Position numbers and translations under genes: made by a program. From Casuarina equisetifolia (Eukaryota; Streptophyta; Magnoliopsida; Fagales; Casuarinaceae), in assembly GCA_028551475.1 (NCBI GenBank), contig CM052359.1, positions 15,563,583 through 15,627,582 on the forward strand: DNA of 64,000 nt, in the 5' to 3' direction. The stretch's first letter is position 1; every line of letters begins with the position of its first letter. The notes under the pieces were generated by a model. The model saw nothing but the letters and a program-made list of their open reading frames with translations. It did no database searches and was not told the DNA's origin. Positions 60,500-64,000 of this stretch are shown in pieces.

Positions 60500-61454
60500 T
60501 GATAGAAGTGACCATTAATAGGATGATTAGTTTGAATGAAAGAAATTATCATGTTTGGAAAGGTAAGATGAAAGAACTTTACGTGAAGTGTTGTCATTTA
60601 CCAATACTAAGTGAAATAAGATCGAACAACATAAGTGATATTAATTAGACTCTTGAGCATAAAGTTGTAAGCAAGTTCATCCAACAATTTGTAGATGAAA
60701 ATATATTAAATCACATCAAAAGAGAAACACATGCTTGGACCTTATGGAACAAGCTTGATTCATTGTTGCATAGAAGCCTAGCAATAATAATATGTATTTG
60801 ATAAGGCAATTTATGGGCTTAAAGTACAAATATGGACAATATTTATATCTGATCACTTGAATAAGTTTCAAGGAGTGATAAGTCAATTTTTAGCCATCCA
60901 CATCAAGTTTGAAGATGAAGTATATGTACTTTGGTTACTTGGTACTTTACTAAACTCTTTGAAGATATTCTACATGTTATTGAGTAACTATGCTCTTAAT
61001 GGCATTGTCATTTATGGATTTTGCCAAGAGTGGCATTTTGAATTAATAGATGAGAAGAAAGAGTCAAGTTCTTCATTTCACCATAAAGATTTGGTTGTTG
61101 AAAGTAAGGGGAGAAGTCAAAGATATAGTTTAAGAGGCAACAACAAAAGTCAAATCAAGGCAAGATCATGGCATATTAATATAAAGTACCATCATTGTGG
61201 CAAGGTGGGTATATCGAGAAAAATTGCTTCCAATTAAAATATGAAAAGAAGAATTTTAAAGGTAGAAATAACAAGAAAAAAAATTAATAAAGGCGATGAG
61301 AGGAAGGATGATCATGATAATCAATTCATAGTTGCTACTAATGAACTTGTTATTGTATGCTATGATAATAGTGTGAACCTTACATGTAATGAGACAAGTT
61401 TTTTGCTTGGCTAAAGATGCATGTATAGGAAATGTATACTTGGAGATTGCTCAT
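60500..61454 (+). mobile_element. copia gag fragment (fossil)
   Basis: SLNERNYHVWKGKMKELYVK at about 60529-60590 is the start of a copia gag (UBN2-type) protein. A zinc-knuckle-like part (YHHCGKVG) lies near 61190-61230. No protease, integrase or RT follows; LTR sequence of another family begins at 61455. It is broken, with several breaks. Confidence 0.7.
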
Positions 61455-61631
61455 TGTTGGAAAAAGATACATTTTGCCATGACAATTTTTTTTTGTTAAA
61501 TGCATATAAATGTTTTTCATATGTTAATGTGCAAAATATAATTAAATGAAGTAAAAGATGTGCAAATTATAATAGCAATCAATGATATTATAAAATAGTT
61601 GGGTTCCTACATTATAATATATTGCAACCTT
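61455..61631 (+). repeat. older family L1 LTR, left part
   Basis: Starts TGTTGGAAAA and carries the family's GTAAAAG.TGT.CAAATTAT and GGGTTCCTACATT phrases. It is interrupted by the solo LTR at 61637 and appears to continue after 63194. Confidence 0.6.
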
Positions 61632-61636
61632 ATTCT

Positions 61637-63189
61637 TATTGGAAAATAGGGTTTTGTTGTAACTGAAAATATTTTCTTGTAAATATCAATTCTCAAATTA
61701 TGTTTTTCTAAATGTGCAAAAAGAAAAACTATAGGAAGTGAAAGGTATACAAATTATAATATTAATTAATGATATTATAAAGTAACCGAGTTCCTACATT
61801 TCCTCATAAAATATATTCTCAGAGTCTTTGTGACATATATTCAATTAAATGTTGATTATTTGAATATATTAATTATTTAAATAATTCTTCAAGAAATATA
61901 AATTATACTTGGTTTGGTGAAATTGTTGGAACCATATATTTGCTCAAATTCAATATATGCAATACATTACAAATGTGTTGATATTGGATCGGATATACAT
62001 GCTGAATATATGTCATTACTGTACTGGACTTTTGCTGTTGGACTATGAGAATATAGGTGCGGCCCAAGTTCACGTTAGCTTGCTTGATCCCGTTCCTGCT
62101 ACGGTGTCGTCTTGATCATAATCATAGGCTTCTTGTTATGGTGTCGTCTTGATCACATTAGAGGCTTCCTTGGTATGCTTGCTGGCTACGATGTCGTCTC
62201 AATAAGGGCACATAAGAGTCGCCTATTCTTCAAGGGGTCATGCCCTAGTTGCTTCATTTTTCTCCTCGACACTGCCTTTGCCTCTCTTAAGTGCCGAAAC
62301 TTCAACGGGATGAATATGGAGGAGACAGGGTTGTCAGAATGGTTAGATTTCAAATCAAAAGGTTGAAATGAGGCTGATTTGATGGATAGCCTACTATTCC
62401 TAACAGGAAGAAGGCTACGATTCAGGTTTGATTCAAAAGGAAAACCCTAGATTTGCTTCTATAAAAGGAGATGTGCACGTCAAGGTTTTCTTTTGATGAT
62501 TGACATCTATTTGAAGCATTCTCTTTGTGAAGATAATTTACTCAGCTTACTTACCATTTGATTCGAGATCATACATCATTCGGTGGTTCATAAACTTTCA
62601 GTGATATTCGACTATTTGGTTTAATCTTTGATAATATCATCAATCATAGCTTGTATAACATTATTTATGTGTTGATTTCACTTATAAACATTTTTTGCAC
62701 ATAAATCTTAAGGAAAATCCAAAACCTTAATTTCTCTAAATTAGGGATTTCGTGATAGGAGCTTTGTATCTTGATATATTTGTTTGAATAGCTCCTCTGA
62801 TCAGCAATATCCCATAAACTAACATATTATTTGGGGATTTGCTGTTGTATATGATCTTTTGATCATTATTTGTATTCGGACTTAATAATTCCTTTGAAAA
62901 GGAATTATTTGGATTAGGGAGAACGTATTCTCCTAATCAAGTTGATAAAGGTGACTTCAATCTATTGGATTGAAGAAGAAGAGGGTGGACGTAGGACTCT
63001 AAGATAGAATGCCGAACCACTATGGTAAATTAGGTATTGATTCTCTTGCTCTCTATTTGATCAAATATTTCTATTTAATTGCATATTATCATATAAATTG
63101 CTAAAGTAATTGATTAGAATTTTTAAGAAGAATATTTCAATACAAGAACAATTCAACCCCTTCTTCTTGTTAAGCCATAAAACCCAACA
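61637..63189 (+). repeat. copia-type solo LTR (family L1) inside an LTR of its own family
   Basis: 1553 bp from TATTGGAAAATAGGG to AAAACCCAACA, flanked by ATTCT at 61632-61636 and 63190-63194. It matches 14364-15983 along its whole length. It is a solo LTR. Confidence 0.85.
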
Positions 63190-63194
63190 ATTCT

Positions 63195-64000
63195 AATTCT
63201 AAAAGAATACTTCTTGCACAATAAAAAGGAAAAGAGAAAATATAAGTTGCATGGTATGCATATTAAAAACAATGTGATGCTTGTTTTTATGGTATTGCAA
63301 GAGAAAGGTGTATGCAAAAGCTTATATTATAAGCTTTATATAAAAAGCCAAGTAGGCTAGTCTAAGCCTACAATACAACAACCCATCAAAGCTCTTAAAT
63401 GAAGGCATGACACACTCATTGAAATAATGTCATTCAACTAAGGGTTGAGCGCCCTAATTTTTTTTTTTTTTTTTTGCAATTAGAAGCCTTAGCTTCTATT
63501 TTACTCAAGACAACAAGAGAAGTTATCCTTTCTTTATAGTTGCATGTCTACTTTCCCAATAGGAAGATTTGCATAAGAGTTGATTATTTATTAGAAAAGC
63601 TACTTGAAATGATTGTATGATGATTAAGTGTTTGATTTGAAGCCCTAAATGATGGAATCGTCTTACTCTTTCAATGGGAAAAAGCCTTTGATGTTGTCAG
63701 GTTTGACAAAAACCTTAAATCAGCTTCTATTATTTAAATCTCATATAAAAAGGGTTTTGTTCTATGGTTCAAAATATCTTTTCATGATATTGTTGAGAAA
63801 TCAAAAGAAGAAATCAAGATTAATTCTCACATTGCGACTACATGAAGAGCTTTGGTGATATTCTTTAAAGTTCATATTCTTATGATTATACACTCTTGTA
63901 TACACTTGTTTATATGTTGATTGAAATCTGATTATTATTTGCACATAAACTTTGTTGTAAATCTAAAACTCTAATTTGCTAAAATTTGGGGGTTTCATGA
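63195..64000 (+). repeat. older family L1 LTR, right part, runs off the window
   Basis: Shares family phrases with the copies at 12705-14289 and 14364-15983, such as GCTTATATTATAAGCTTTAT and the late TTTGGGGGTTTCATGA. A T-run lies at 63458-63475. The end lies beyond the window. Confidence 0.55.

Overview
This is nuclear DNA from a flowering plant, most likely a eudicot; I cannot name the species. The signs are GT-AG introns, AT-rich spacers, plant-type protein-quality genes, and Ty1/copia and Ty3/gypsy LTR elements whose primer sites resemble plant initiator-Met and Asp tRNA sites. Three host genes are supported: the 3' part of a NUB1 homologue (1-3648, +), a complete OS9 homologue (47737-51900, -) and a complete PHOX-type TPR/PB1 co-chaperone gene (54192-56436, +). 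Exon phases join cleanly in all three.

Layout. 1-3648: ten exons of NUB1, cut at its 5' end by the window edge. 3649-7670: spacer with a copia gag scrap and a cluster of short LTR/primer-site repeats that look like TRIM remnants. 7671-20629: an old gypsy element (gypsy-B) that has taken up at least four solo LTRs plus an insert in its 5' LTR. 21579-39656: a SIRE-like copia element (copia-A) split by a 9.9 kb Athila-like gypsy element (gypsy-A, 26946-36830); both keep perfect 5-bp target duplications. 39786-about 46590: a minus-strand LTR element (element C) with no visible pol, a DUF4283-like relic inside it and an inverted copia-type LTR in its 3' end. 46600-47736: unexplained sequence with a 26-base G run. 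47737-56436: OS9 and PHOX, divergently arranged about 2.3 kb apart. 56437-58640: unremarkable downstream sequence. 58640-64000: decayed chromovirus tail, copia gag remnant and same-family nested LTRs running off the window.

Function. All three host genes serve protein quality control: NUB1 (UBA protein delivering NEDD8/ubiquitin-type conjugates to the proteasome), OS9 (ER-lumen lectin of ERAD) and PHOX (HSP90/HSP70-type TPR co-chaperone). There is no operon logic and the grouping may be chance. The best regulatory signal is an exact CCAAT-N9-CCACG ER-stress element about 125 bp upstream of the OS9 start codon.

No clearly new biological system was found. The most interesting leads are the ER-stress element, element C (no pol, a DUF4283 relic, and a 3' region shared with gypsy-A despite a different LTR and primer site), the multi-primer-site TRIM-like cluster, the second internal polypurine tract of gypsy-A, and the head-to-head LTR inverted repeat.
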